From: Candidatus Equimonas faecalis | GTDB taxonomy: Bacteria > Bacteroidota > Bacteroidia > Bacteroidales > Bacteroidaceae | Assembly (NCBI GenBank): GCA_018066245.1 | Contig: JAGHRT010000015.1 | Coordinates: forward strand, 1 to 64,000 | DNA: 64,000 bases | Direction of reading: 5' to 3' | In this document: in pieces, positions 52,439 through 61,049 of the stretch | Layout: every line of letters starts with the position of its first letter | How positions within the stretch are numbered: position 1 is the first letter of the stretch | The notes under the pieces: model-generated | Told to the model about the DNA's origin: nothing | Seen by the model: the letters and a program-made list of their open reading frames with translations, nothing else | The model's database searches: none | Translations under genes and position numbers: made by a program

Positions 52439-54568
52439 ATGAAGCATATTCACTACCTCTTTATCATTCTGTTTACTTGCTTGTCCTGCGGTTCTCCTGA
52501 AAAAAGCGAGAAGCGGGGCGACTTCGCCATGGCCATCGGCGAATACTACGAAGCCGCCAACCGCTACAAGCAGGCCTATCAGCGCACGCCCAACAAGGAA
52601 CGCGAAAACCGCGGGCGGCGTGCCGTCAAGCAGGCCGAGGCATTCGCACGCTATGGCTACACGGCACGGGCGGCGGGAGCCTATCGCTCTGCCGTGCGCT
52701 ACGAAAGCAATGATTCTCTGCTCCTGCGTAAGCTTGGCGACATGCTACGTATGCAAGGAGACTACAAGTCGGCGGCTCAGGCTTACCGGCAGTATCTGGA
52801 CTCCGTACCCGGCGACACGCTCGCCCAAAAAGCCCTAAAAGGAGCCTTGGAAGCTCCAGAGCTCAAACAGAAGGGCAGTGCCTACACCGTGAAACAATCG
52901 CGGCTTTTCAACTCCAACCGTTCCGACTACTGCCCTGCCCTCACGCCCGACGGCGACCAGATATACTTCACCTCCAATCGCAATGCAGCCACGGGCAACG
53001 AACTCTCCAACATCACGGGCCAACTTCCCTCCGACATATTTTGTGCGCGAAAGGACGAAAAGGGCCGCTGGAAGCCTGTGGAACAGGTGGAAGGTGCACT
53101 CAACTCAGCCCTTGATGAAGGCGCACCCGCTTTCTCGCCCGACGGCAAGACCATGTACTTCACCCTTTGTGAGGAAGATGCCAACTATCCCCGCATGGCC
53201 AAGATAGCCACCTCTTCCCGTTCCGATGCCTCATGGGGAAAGCCCCAGGTTCTCAAGCTGACAAGCGACACCTTGTCGTCCTTTGCACATCCCGCCGTCA
53301 GCCCCGACGGACGTTGGCTCTATTTTGCCTCTGACATGCCGGGCGGCTACGGTGGCTTCGATTTGTGGCGATGCACCATAGGCAACAAGGAACAGGGCGT
53401 GGTGGAAAACCTCGGCCCCGGCATCAACACGGCAGGCAACGAGGAATTTCCCGCCTTCCGACCCACCGGCGAACTCTATTTCAGCAGCGACGGCATGGGC
53501 GGCATGGGCGGGCTCGACCTCTATCAATCCACCGAGGATTCCGTCAGCCACACTTGGCACACCGTCCATCTGCCTGCGCCCATGAACTCCCAAGGCGACG
53601 ATTTCGGCATCACATTCGAAGGGCTCCACAACCGGGGATTTTTCTCCTCAAGCCGTAGCACAGGCGGACGCGGCTGGGATAAAATCTACGAGTTTTCCTT
53701 CCCCGAAAACCTCCTCACCGTCAAAGGCTGGGTATATGAGCAGGACGGCTACGAACTCCCCGCAGCCACAGTTTACATGGTAGGTTCCGACGGCACTAAC
53801 GTGAAGACCGGCGTACGTGCCGACGGCTCCTTTGAGCAACCTCTGAAGCCAGGCGTGGACTACATCCTCCTCGCCACCTGTAAAGGCTACCTCAACATCC
53901 CCGAAAAGATCCACGCCGACACCGTGGAGGAAGAGCGGCAGTACGTCCTCCAATTCCCGCTGCCCAGCATCAGTATGCCCGTGCTCGTCCGCAACGTCTT
54001 CTATGAGTTCGACAAGGCCGACATCACGCCCGAGAGCGCAGAAGCACTCAACCGTCTCTCGCAGATGCTCAAGGAAAACCCCAACGTAACCATTGAACTC
54101 TCTGCCCATTGCGACTTCCGCGGCGATTCGCTCTACAACCGTCGCCTCTCACAGCGACGCGCCGAGAGCGTGGTGCGCTATCTCGTCAGGAGCGGCATCG
54201 ACAGCCTTCGCCTCACGCCGCTCGGCTATGGCAAGGACAAGCCCAAGACCATCAACAAGAAACTCACGGAAACCTATTCCTGGCTCCACGAAGCCGACAC
54301 CCTCACGCCTCAATACATACTTGCCACCGACAGCACCGGCCGTCCCCTTCTCGATTCCCTACAGCGCGAAGTGTGTCATGCCCTCAACCGCCGCACCGAG
54401 TTCCGCGTCCTGCGTACCACCTACGGCCTGTTCGATGCACAGGGCCGCCTCATACCCTCGGCCATCAAAATGCCCGTTCCGAAGCCAACCGATGACGTCC
54501 CCACAGACGACAGCTACGACGAAGGAGCCCTGACTGACGAACAAGAAGACGTAGAATTTGAGTTTTAA
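52439..54568 (+). CDS. porE: PorE-like T9SS lipoprotein (TPR, PD40 propeller, CRD, OmpA)
   Basis: 709 aa. Lipoprotein signal 'LFIILFTCLSC' (Cys about 17); TPR-like helices (about 20-135); PD40/WD40-like propeller (about 150-420, 'YFTSNRN', 'AFSPDGKTMYFT', 'YFASDMPGGYGGFDLW'); a carboxypeptidase-regulatory domain (about 430-510); and an OmpA peptidoglycan-binding domain (about 528-640, 'NVFYEFDKADITPESAEALN'). This domain order is that of PorE (PG1058 in Porphyromonas), which ties the type IX secretion machine to the outer membrane and murein. The acidic C-terminal tail is extra. Its presence supports T9SS export of the CTD-tailed proteins in this window. Confidence 0.9.
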   Translation: MKHIHYLFIILFTCLSCGSPEKSEKRGDFAMAIGEYYEAANRYKQAYQRTPNKERENRGRRAVKQAEAFARYGYTARAAGAYRSAVRYESNDSLLLRKLGDMLRMQGDYKSAAQAYRQYLDSVPGDTLAQKALKGALEAPELKQKGSAYTVKQSRLFNSNRSDYCPALTPDGDQIYFTSNRNAATGNELSNITGQLPSDIFCARKDEKGRWKPVEQVEGALNSALDEGAPAFSPDGKTMYFTLCEEDANYPRMAKIATSSRSDASWGKPQVLKLTSDTLSSFAHPAVSPDGRWLYFASDMPGGYGGFDLWRCTIGNKEQGVVENLGPGINTAGNEEFPAFRPTGELYFSSDGMGGMGGLDLYQSTEDSVSHTWHTVHLPAPMNSQGDDFGITFEGLHNRGFFSSSRSTGGRGWDKIYEFSFPENLLTVKGWVYEQDGYELPAATVYMVGSDGTNVKTGVRADGSFEQPLKPGVDYILLATCKGYLNIPEKIHADTVEEERQYVLQFPLPSISMPVLVRNVFYEFDKADITPESAEALNRLSQMLKENPNVTIELSAHCDFRGDSLYNRRLSQRRAESVVRYLVRSGIDSLRLTPLGYGKDKPKTINKKLTETYSWLHEADTLTPQYILATDSTGRPLLDSLQREVCHALNRRTEFRVLRTTYGLFDAQGRLIPSAIKMPVPKPTDDVPTDDSYDEGALTDEQEDVEFEF

Positions 54569-54570
54569 AC

Positions 54571-54601
54571 TTTGTCAATCCAAAATAAAATTGTAATTTT
54601 G
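54571..54601 (+). promoter_or_regulatory. Promoter of tRNA-Pro
   Basis: TTTG (54571-54574), 19 bp, TAATTTTG (54594-54601), full consensus, starting 3 bp after the porE stop. Confidence 0.85.
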
Positions 54602-54658
54602 CACCTGCAAGTTGGCCTCCTCCTCTTATCCCAATTTGCCAATTCACTTATTTTCCAG

Positions 54659-54732
54659 CGGGGCGTAGCGCAGTCCGGTAGCGCACCTGGTTTGGGACCA
54701 GGTGGTCGCAGGTTCGAATCCTGTCGCCCCGA
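54659..54732 (+). tRNA. tRNA-Pro (TGG anticodon)
   Basis: Acceptor arms CGGGGCG and CGCCCCG pair; anticodon stem CCTGG/CCAGG encloses TTTGGGA (TGG); T-loop GTTCGAATC is normal. CCA is not encoded. Confidence 0.96.
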
Positions 54733-54740
54733 CAAAATAG

Positions 54741-54785
54741 AAGAAAGGCTAAGATACCCATCCCCTTAGCCTTTCTTGTTTTTTT
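54741..54785 (+). terminator. Intrinsic terminator of tRNA-Pro
   Basis: AAGAAAGGCTAAG pairs with CTTAGCCTTTCTT and is followed by GTTTTTTTA. Confidence 0.92.
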
Positions 54786-54872
54786 ATATATTACTGAGTT
54801 CTCTTCACGGCTCAGTGGAAAAAAGCTGGGGGCAGATACTTGAAATCAGCGAAGATTGCGTACATTTACGCC

Positions 54873-55167
54873 ATGAATATGCTCGAATAACTCGCGCGTC
54901 TGGCTCTCCCGAAGGAACTCCTTGATTATTTCGATATTGTTAAGAGAGAGACCGAAGAGTCGGATAATCGGTACAATGAGCATGACCATCCATTTGGATG
55001 TGCGCATGAATGCTTATCTTCAGAAGTCAGAGGAATACGAATCAAAGGGGTTTATGGAGCCGATAAGCATAACCGACTTCTCCATTCACGACCACAAGGT
55101 AATTCTCCCCCTTCTGCGCCACTGGCGAGCCCTGCTTTTGACCAGACGGGAAGCAGGGCCGCCGTGA
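54873..55167 (+). pseudogene. Remnant of an ISAon1-type transposase N-terminal region
   Basis: One frame from ATG 54873 has an early stop, then 'LARLALPKELLDYFDIVKRE' up to about 54975; a second frame continues with 'IHLDVRMNAYLQKSEEYESK' and 'GFMEPISITDFSIHDHKVIL'. Together these resemble the short helix-turn-helix ORF of ISAon1-family insertion sequences ('ESKGF...ITDFPIRDHKV'). The break needs a stop and a frameshift to explain, and the downstream DDE transposase is absent. It sits next to tRNA-Pro, a common landing site. Confidence 0.7.
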
Positions 55168-55184
55168 ACTGGCGGCGGACTAAG

Positions 55185-55232
55185 AAAAACTGTCCTACAC
55201 TTGCGTCACAACGCTCGTATAGGACAGTTTTT
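55185..55232. terminator. Hairpin with flanking A/T tracts
   Basis: AAAAACTGTCCTA pairs perfectly with TAGGACAGTTTTT. It may end the tRNA side or the minus-strand lipoprotein transcript. Confidence 0.65.
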
Positions 55233-55254
55233 ACTGTGATATAGATTCGTTCCG
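55224..55254. repeat. ACAGTTT/ACTGT palindromic repeat, copy 2
   Basis: 'ACAGTTTTTACTGTGATATA' followed by GATTCGTTCCG matches 48406-48436. Confidence 0.75.
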
Positions 55255-55320
55255 TCCCTTAAAGGGTGAGGTTGCGCCGGAGTGTATTACCGGCCACGCC
55301 TCTCCCCGAGGACGGGCGAT

Positions 55321-56184
55321 TTACAGCTTCTCAAACTGGGCGGTCAGACCGAGGATGGTGCAATAAGCCACTTTACCATCCACGATGAAGGGGAGGCTGA
55401 ATGAGTGGGGGCCATCTTCTTCATAGAAGTGCGGGCTTCTCCATTCCATTTCTTCCTCATTGCGGTCGCGCCAGTCTTTAAAGAGCTGGTCGGAGTAGGG
55501 CGTGTCTCCCCTGTTGTCGCATACGAGAAACTTCTCCGCATTGAAGTTGAGTTGGCCATTGGCACCGCTGCTTACCGTGCCCTGATAGCGCTCGCCGTAT
55601 ATGGGGATAATCAGATCGAATTTATTGCCGGAGATTTCTATGTATATGCGTGTGTTTTTCGTATCGCCCACATACCAGATCCAACGGCCCTGCACGCTGT
55701 TCACGTCCACCTGAGCGTTCTGCTTGGTCATAAGCATTCTTTCGCCCATGAAGCCCTGTTCGTCCTGAGTCTCAATGACAATGGCCTTTCCACCTGCGAG
55801 TACGGAAATCCTGACGGTAGCGGGTTGCTTCATGTCCTCGTCAAGGGGGACTTCGATGATTTGATTGTTATTGTTGTAGTCGGGCTGATAGTTCTTCTGC
55901 GGAGTGAGAACGACGATGCCGTTTTTCTCGGTATAGGAGCCCACGACTTTGTGACGCATGAAGCGGTTGCCTTCGTAGTCCACGTCGCCATAGAGATAGG
56001 TGAACTCACGCTCAGTGAAGATAATCTGGGAGTAGTAGGAATCGGCGGCCATATCCCAGGAACCGATGAAAGCCTTGGTGCCGCCTTCCGAGTGAGAACC
56101 ATTGTCGGCCGCATCATCGTCGCCGCAACTGAACAGGCTGAATGAAACAAGAGCCGCAAAGGCCAAAAGCAAATACTTTTTCAT
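55321..56184 (-). CDS. Lipocalin-like lipoprotein of unknown function
   Basis: 287 aa. Signal 'LLLAFAALVSFSLFSC' with lipobox Cys about 20, followed by 'GDDDAAD', an acidic tail often seen after the Cys in Bacteroidetes surface lipoproteins. The rest is beta-rich with two similar halves, each opening with a Trp-containing strand ('FIGSWDMAAD' and 'VQGRWIWYVGD'), suggesting two lipocalin-like barrels. No enzyme motif. It starts 35 bp downstream of the 1511-aa secreted protein on the same strand, so the two are probably one unit. Confidence 0.75.
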   Translation of the reverse strand: MKKYLLLAFAALVSFSLFSCGDDDAADNGSHSEGGTKAFIGSWDMAADSYYSQIIFTEREFTYLYGDVDYEGNRFMRHKVVGSYTEKNGIVVLTPQKNYQPDYNNNNQIIEVPLDEDMKQPATVRISVLAGGKAIVIETQDEQGFMGERMLMTKQNAQVDVNSVQGRWIWYVGDTKNTRIYIEISGNKFDLIIPIYGERYQGTVSSGANGQLNFNAEKFLVCDNRGDTPYSDQLFKDWRDRNEEEMEWRSPHFYEEDGPHSFSLPFIVDGKVAYCTILGLTAQFEKL

Positions 56185-56219
56185 GTTTTTTTAGTGTTAA
56201 AGGGGTTTATGTAAGTGGA

Positions 56220-59200
56220 TTACTGTTGTGCTATCTTCCAGACGTAGCGCTGGCCGTCGGCATTGATGACGAAGATATGGGCTCCGGGGGCTTGCAGGGC
56301 CACGTTGAAGCGGTGGCCGCCGCCAAGTCTTTGCGACTGAAGTTCACGCCCGTCGATGCCGTACACCTTCATCGTGGCCTCCTTGACTTCGGAGGGCAGG
56401 ATGACCTCGTAGTTTCTGTCGCCGCTGTGGTTGAGCATGAAATCGCCCTTCACGGCCTCGATGCCGACAACGGGGTCGTACATCACGTCGCAGGCGCACT
56501 TCTCCGTTTCGGACAGGCCAACATGGTCGGTTACTATGGTGTAGAAGTAATAGTAGGTGTCGGGCTGCTTCTCCACAAGCGTGGATTCGCCGTCGAACAT
56601 CTCCTTGACGGGTTTGAAGTTCTGGTTGTCGGTGGACATATATACGTTGTACCAAGCCACGCCGGAGGATTCGTCGCTGCCGGACCACTGCACGAGGAGA
56701 TGGTTCTCGTCGTAGTTGCTCACCAGATAGGCGGCACTGGAAGGCAAGTCGGTGTCGATGGCATTCACGAAGGTGTTGGTGACGATGGGAGCGTTGCCGT
56801 CGAAGACGATGGAAGCCTTATTGGCTATTTGCGTGCGGGTGGCAAGGCCGGCCTTCTGGCCCACGATGAAGGACACGAAGCCTTCGCCGCGGTGGCTGTC
56901 GTCGTTGGGCGGCAGGAAGCCGAGGTCGGGGTCTTCCTCCTCATCGAGGGTTTCGGGATTGAGAGTGATGAACATCCAGTTTACCACGCCCGTCTCCTTG
57001 TCCAGCTTGCCCGTAGTGCGAACGATGTAGGGCTTGGCGGGACGCATGTCGATGTCGAGGGCAAACTCGCTGCGCTGCTCGCCCGGCACGCTGACGAGGG
57101 TGTCGCCCCAGCCCACGGTGGTGAAGGCGAAGTCATCCAAATCCATCTTGGCAAGATCGAGGGTGTCGGTGACGAACACGGTGTGGGCGGGAGCCGTGGC
57201 TTCCTTCTTGTTTTCAAACAGGATGGTGTAGGGCATATTGCGGCTGGGCGCAATCCAGTGTACGCTGTCGGCGTCCATATACTGCGAGGGGCCTATCATC
57301 TCGTTGGGGTCCCACGCTGAGGCTGTGGGGATGTTGGAGCTGTTTTTCGGTCCGCCCATGCAGCTCTTGCCGCCCAACACGGCTCCAGCCATGCTGGAAC
57401 CCATGCCGATAGAGGTGGCTGCAATATAGCCTATCTTGCCGATGGAGGAAAGACCCGCCGTGGCGCAGCTGAGACCGGTCATACCGAGGTTCATGGCAAG
57501 GTTGCCCCAACGGTCGTTGGCATCGTCGGTGCAAGCGCCATACACGGTTTTCAGAGTGCCCCAGGCACAGCCGCCGAAAGGTATGATGTCGATGACGGCA
57601 TCTATCACACCCATGCCGATGTTGCTTAGCAGACACTCGGCCTGGGCACGCTTGGCGGCACCTCCGGCCTTGGCCTTCACCTCGCCGCGTGCCATGCGCT
57701 TGGCGGCCATATCCTCGGCTTCGTCGCTGAAGTCGCCCCAGCCCTGGTCAGCCCAGTACTTGATTTGAATATCCTTGGAGGTCTTCAGACGAATGTGTAC
57801 ATCGTGGCTGCTGCCGGCCTTGATGATGGGCACCTGGAAGGGATAGTAGCGCCATTCCTTGCCGTCCTCGTCCTTCACGATGACATAGTCGCCGATGTCC
57901 TGCTTGAGCGTCTCGCGCACTTCGTCGAACATCTCGGGCGGTACGACTTCTTCGGTGAGGTTGGGCAGTTTGAAGTCAAAGTCTATGAGCTCCACTTCGA
58001 GGTCGGGATAGTGGGATATGAAGAAGTTCAGGGGCACGTTGTAGGCATCCACATTGCCCTTGTTGCCATACGACAGGGTGTGCGTGAGCCACTTGTTGTA
58101 GAGAATCTTGCCTCTGCCGCGAAATTCCATCCAGGGCTTTTCCTCGCGCGTCTCCTCAATGGTTACGGCATCGGCAAGCGTGGCATCGCCCACCTGGAGC
58201 GTCCAGCGACCCAGTTCGGCTTCCTCCACTTCAAACCATGCCTTCAGGATGCCGGGGCGTTCCTCCCATACCTGGCTGGCCTTTATGGTCTGGCCGTCAC
58301 GAGTGAGCATGGGTGTCTGCTTGGCACTGATGGCACCGCCGGTGATGGTAGCCAGAATCTTACCCGTGTTGCCTATGCGGCGAGGCTGGATGTCGGAGAG
58401 GCCGGCCACCGTTACGCTCTTGGCGGCAGAGGCATAGGTCGTGGCGTTGCATGCTTGGAGCGACACTTGGTATTCGCCGGGCTTGTTGTAGCGATGGGTA
58501 GGTTGGGCGAGCGTGGAGGAGGTGCCGTCGCCGAATGTCCAGAGGAAGGTATCGCAGTCGGTGGAATGGTTGCTGAGAACCACGTCGCCCGTCTCTGTGG
58601 TGCAGATGTCGAAGTCAGCTACGGGCACACGGATGTCGCTGTCGGCGAAATCCACATCGGCCATGCCGTAGCCGTCGTTGCCATTGCCCGAGAGGTCGAG
58701 CAGGGTGTCGTCGAAGCCCAGGTTTATCTTCAAGCCCTCGGCCTTCTCTATGTTCTTGTAAAGATTGGCCCTGATTTCTTCTTCCGGAAGGGCACGGTTC
58801 CACAGGCGGAAATTGTCGATGGCGAAGGCTGCGTACTTGGAACCCCATCCATCGGGATTGCCCAGCACAATGGGGTTCCAGCCCCAGCCTATGGCCCCGT
58901 AGAAGTCCTGTTCCTCGGCCAGCACACCGTTCACGAAGAAGCGGGCCTTGTGGGTGGCCTCATCGTAGGTGAGGGCCAGATGGTACCATTTGCCCATCGT
59001 CAGGGCGGCAGATTTGCAAGTAAGGGTGAGGCGGTCGTCCTTTTCGTTGATCAACTGTGCCGCGAAGAAGCGGTCTTCGCTCCAATAGTCCTTGCTCCAG
59101 CCCAGACCGGTGCAATATAAATCATCCTGGTTGCTGTCGTGGCTCAGGTAGGCCATCGTGCTGCCATTGTCAGCCTTGTCTATTCTTGCCCACATCTCCA

Positions 59201-60755
59201 TAGTCAGGGCTGTGCCGTGGAAGTTGCGGTTGTTCGGGATGACCACGCGGTTCTTGGCAAAGTCTTTATCCGTATAGGGAGCCACGGCGAGAACCTTGTC
59301 AGAATGACCGGGGGCGGACTCTGCCACTTCCCGACGATAAACTATTTCGTGACGCTCAGCACCATTGGAGCGATAGCGGATGAACCAGTGCGGCGTGCCG
59401 TTGCCGTCTATCTCCAAGTTTGTATAGAGGTTATTCCAAAAGCCCACGCCGTCAGGGCAGTGGGAGTCGTTGCACGACACCTCGTCGATGGTTTGGAAGC
59501 CGTCGGTCGTCTTCACCCACGAATAGTCGTTGCCGGCCAGCCAGATGGTGCGGCCTGTGGGGTCGGTGGGGGCAAAGCAAAGCGTGTAGTCGGAGATATG
59601 GCCGCGCTTGTGGATGGTCTCCGTCCAGTCGGTCTGGCAGGCGAAAGTCTCGCCGCCGTCGTGGCTGTGGAAGATGAGGTTGCGGATTTCATACTGGCCG
59701 TAGCCGCCTGTCTCCGTCAAAATATAGACATCGTTGCCCCTCACCTTGAGGTAGGCATGCGGATTAGATTTGGGCTTATACTGCTCTGTGCAGATTTGCT
59801 GCGCCGGAAGCCAGGTCTTTCCCCCGTCGGTGGAGCGATGAAGGGCCAGGTAGTAGGTGCCATCGTCCGCCGTGAGCTGTTCCTGGATTAGCGCATATAT
59901 GCTGCTGCCCTCTATGGCCAGACAGCTCAGAGGCTCGCAGGCACTGTAATCTCCAGCCACCGTATCACCCTTTCGATACACTTTTCCGTCACTCGTTGTC
60001 AGTTCCGTGGCAATCTGGGTGGTAGTGAAGGGTTCGCCCTCGGCGGAAGTTACCGTCCACACCATTCTGTTATCCAACCACCTGTCGTTCCAAATGGCCA
60101 TGGCGGCCATCTTTTCCCCGTCGAAAGCGAAGGACTGCAAATCGGCATCGTAGGTTCCTCCCTCATACCGGCAGGTGACGAGGGAATCGGCGAAGGTTTC
60201 GCCGCCGTCCGTAGAGTAGGCCACATGGAAGCCTGTCTCGCGCGGAAATGTCTGGTAGCACACGGCCACCTTGTTGCCCACGGCCTGCATGAAGGCGGCT
60301 CGCACGGAGTTCGTGGTTGCAGCCACTTGCTTCTTCTGGAACGACTTGCCGTCAGTCGAAGTCAGGCAGACAAGACCTTCCGCATCGCGGGCAACGATAT
60401 GCACCTTGCCACCCGACACGCTCATATACTTCCACATACGCGTGTCAGGATTCCCTTGTTGCTTGACACCGGCAAGGGCGTACAAATCCACGGGGGCTTC
60501 CCATGTCAGGCCGAGATCGTTGGAGCGCCGGTACCACAGTCTGCCGACTCCGTCCACCTCTTCATCCGCCCAAAGCAGATGCAGGGTGCTCCCGTCGAGG
60601 GCAGTTTCCACGCGGCGCATTTCCACGTCGCTGCCTACGCCTGATGCGGCAGAAAGATTCTTGTAGCCATAATTACTGAACAACGGCTCCTGGGCATGAG
60701 CCGGGAAGGCTACGACAAAAAGAACAGCGGCAACGAGAAATTTTAACGCTTTCAT
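56220..60755 (-). CDS. Giant secreted protein with Asp-box propeller, LamG and PKD domains
   Basis: 1511 aa from ATG 60755 (MKALKFLVAAVLFVVAFPAHAQ); the longer track ORF lacks a signal. Residues about 25-470 form a sialidase-like propeller with Asp-box motifs 'SNDLGLTW', 'STDGGETF', 'STDGGKTW' and 'SHDGGETF'. A LamG domain (about 490-680), PKD (about 715-785, 'FLWTFGDGTSS') and further Ig-like units follow. Around 1070-1170 is a Cys/Gly-rich, partly hydrophobic stretch ('GMGSSMAGAVLGGKSCMGG'), then 'SWDPNEMIGP', which opens a domain common in Bacteroidetes secreted proteins. The end 'MKVYGIDGRELQ...WKIAQQ' is a T9SS-CTD-like tail. Sialidase activity is not assured, as the Arg triad could not be confirmed. 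Confidence 0.85.
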   Translation of the reverse strand: MKALKFLVAAVLFVVAFPAHAQEPLFSNYGYKNLSAASGVGSDVEMRRVETALDGSTLHLLWADEEVDGVGRLWYRRSNDLGLTWEAPVDLYALAGVKQQGNPDTRMWKYMSVSGGKVHIVARDAEGLVCLTSTDGKSFQKKQVAATTNSVRAAFMQAVGNKVAVCYQTFPRETGFHVAYSTDGGETFADSLVTCRYEGGTYDADLQSFAFDGEKMAAMAIWNDRWLDNRMVWTVTSAEGEPFTTTQIATELTTSDGKVYRKGDTVAGDYSACEPLSCLAIEGSSIYALIQEQLTADDGTYYLALHRSTDGGKTWLPAQQICTEQYKPKSNPHAYLKVRGNDVYILTETGGYGQYEIRNLIFHSHDGGETFACQTDWTETIHKRGHISDYTLCFAPTDPTGRTIWLAGNDYSWVKTTDGFQTIDEVSCNDSHCPDGVGFWNNLYTNLEIDGNGTPHWFIRYRSNGAERHEIVYRREVAESAPGHSDKVLAVAPYTDKDFAKNRVVIPNNRNFHGTALTMEMWARIDKADNGSTMAYLSHDSNQDDLYCTGLGWSKDYWSEDRFFAAQLINEKDDRLTLTCKSAALTMGKWYHLALTYDEATHKARFFVNGVLAEEQDFYGAIGWGWNPIVLGNPDGWGSKYAAFAIDNFRLWNRALPEEEIRANLYKNIEKAEGLKINLGFDDTLLDLSGNGNDGYGMADVDFADSDIRVPVADFDICTTETGDVVLSNHSTDCDTFLWTFGDGTSSTLAQPTHRYNKPGEYQVSLQACNATTYASAAKSVTVAGLSDIQPRRIGNTGKILATITGGAISAKQTPMLTRDGQTIKASQVWEERPGILKAWFEVEEAELGRWTLQVGDATLADAVTIEETREEKPWMEFRGRGKILYNKWLTHTLSYGNKGNVDAYNVPLNFFISHYPDLEVELIDFDFKLPNLTEEVVPPEMFDEVRETLKQDIGDYVIVKDEDGKEWRYYPFQVPIIKAGSSHDVHIRLKTSKDIQIKYWADQGWGDFSDEAEDMAAKRMARGEVKAKAGGAAKRAQAECLLSNIGMGVIDAVIDIIPFGGCAWGTLKTVYGACTDDANDRWGNLAMNLGMTGLSCATAGLSSIGKIGYIAATSIGMGSSMAGAVLGGKSCMGGPKNSSNIPTASAWDPNEMIGPSQYMDADSVHWIAPSRNMPYTILFENKKEATAPAHTVFVTDTLDLAKMDLDDFAFTTVGWGDTLVSVPGEQRSEFALDIDMRPAKPYIVRTTGKLDKETGVVNWMFITLNPETLDEEEDPDLGFLPPNDDSHRGEGFVSFIVGQKAGLATRTQIANKASIVFDGNAPIVTNTFVNAIDTDLPSSAAYLVSNYDENHLLVQWSGSDESSGVAWYNVYMSTDNQNFKPVKEMFDGESTLVEKQPDTYYYFYTIVTDHVGLSETEKCACDVMYDPVVGIEAVKGDFMLNHSGDRNYEVILPSEVKEATMKVYGIDGRELQSQRLGGGHRFNVALQAPGAHIFVINADGQRYVWKIAQQ

Positions 60756-60832
60756 AGTCTTTGTCTTTTTAAGAGTTTTGTATTGGCGCAAGAAGCACCG
60801 TGAATAAAGTGGATAAATCCGTATTGACGCTG

Positions 60833-60840
60833 CAAAGGTA
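60833..60840 (-). promoter_or_regulatory. -7 element of the 1511-aa protein gene
   Basis: TACCTTTG on the minus strand, about 78 bp before ATG 60755. Confidence 0.6.
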
Positions 60841-61012
60841 CACTTTTTCACTCTCATAAAACTTCTCAAAAAGCATAAAGTGCCTGCCAATTCATACGAG
60901 CGACACTTTCATTTCGTACAAAACGACTCTCAAATCGTACAAAACGCCCACGCACAAGCCCTTCCGGACACTTTGTTTGCAAGGGAACAGCGGGCTTTCC
61001 GACAAAATACGC

Positions 61013-61020
61013 TAACTTTG
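61013..61020 (+). promoter_or_regulatory. -7 element of the membrane AraC gene
   Basis: TAACTTTG, 29 bp before ATG 61050. Confidence 0.6.
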
Positions 61021-61049
61021 CACCGCAAAACAACGGAAAGCCCCCACTT

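Larger units (their letters stand above)
54733..55320. other. Region after tRNA-Pro with terminator, transposase remnant and palindromic repeat
   Basis: Apart from the decayed transposase fragment (54873-55167) I see no gene. A terminator closes tRNA-Pro and a second stem-loop precedes the minus-strand lipoprotein's end. Confidence 0.7.
60756..61049. other. Divergent promoter region
   Basis: It carries -7 elements for the minus-strand giant gene and the plus-strand AraC-type gene; nothing else recognised. Confidence 0.65.
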
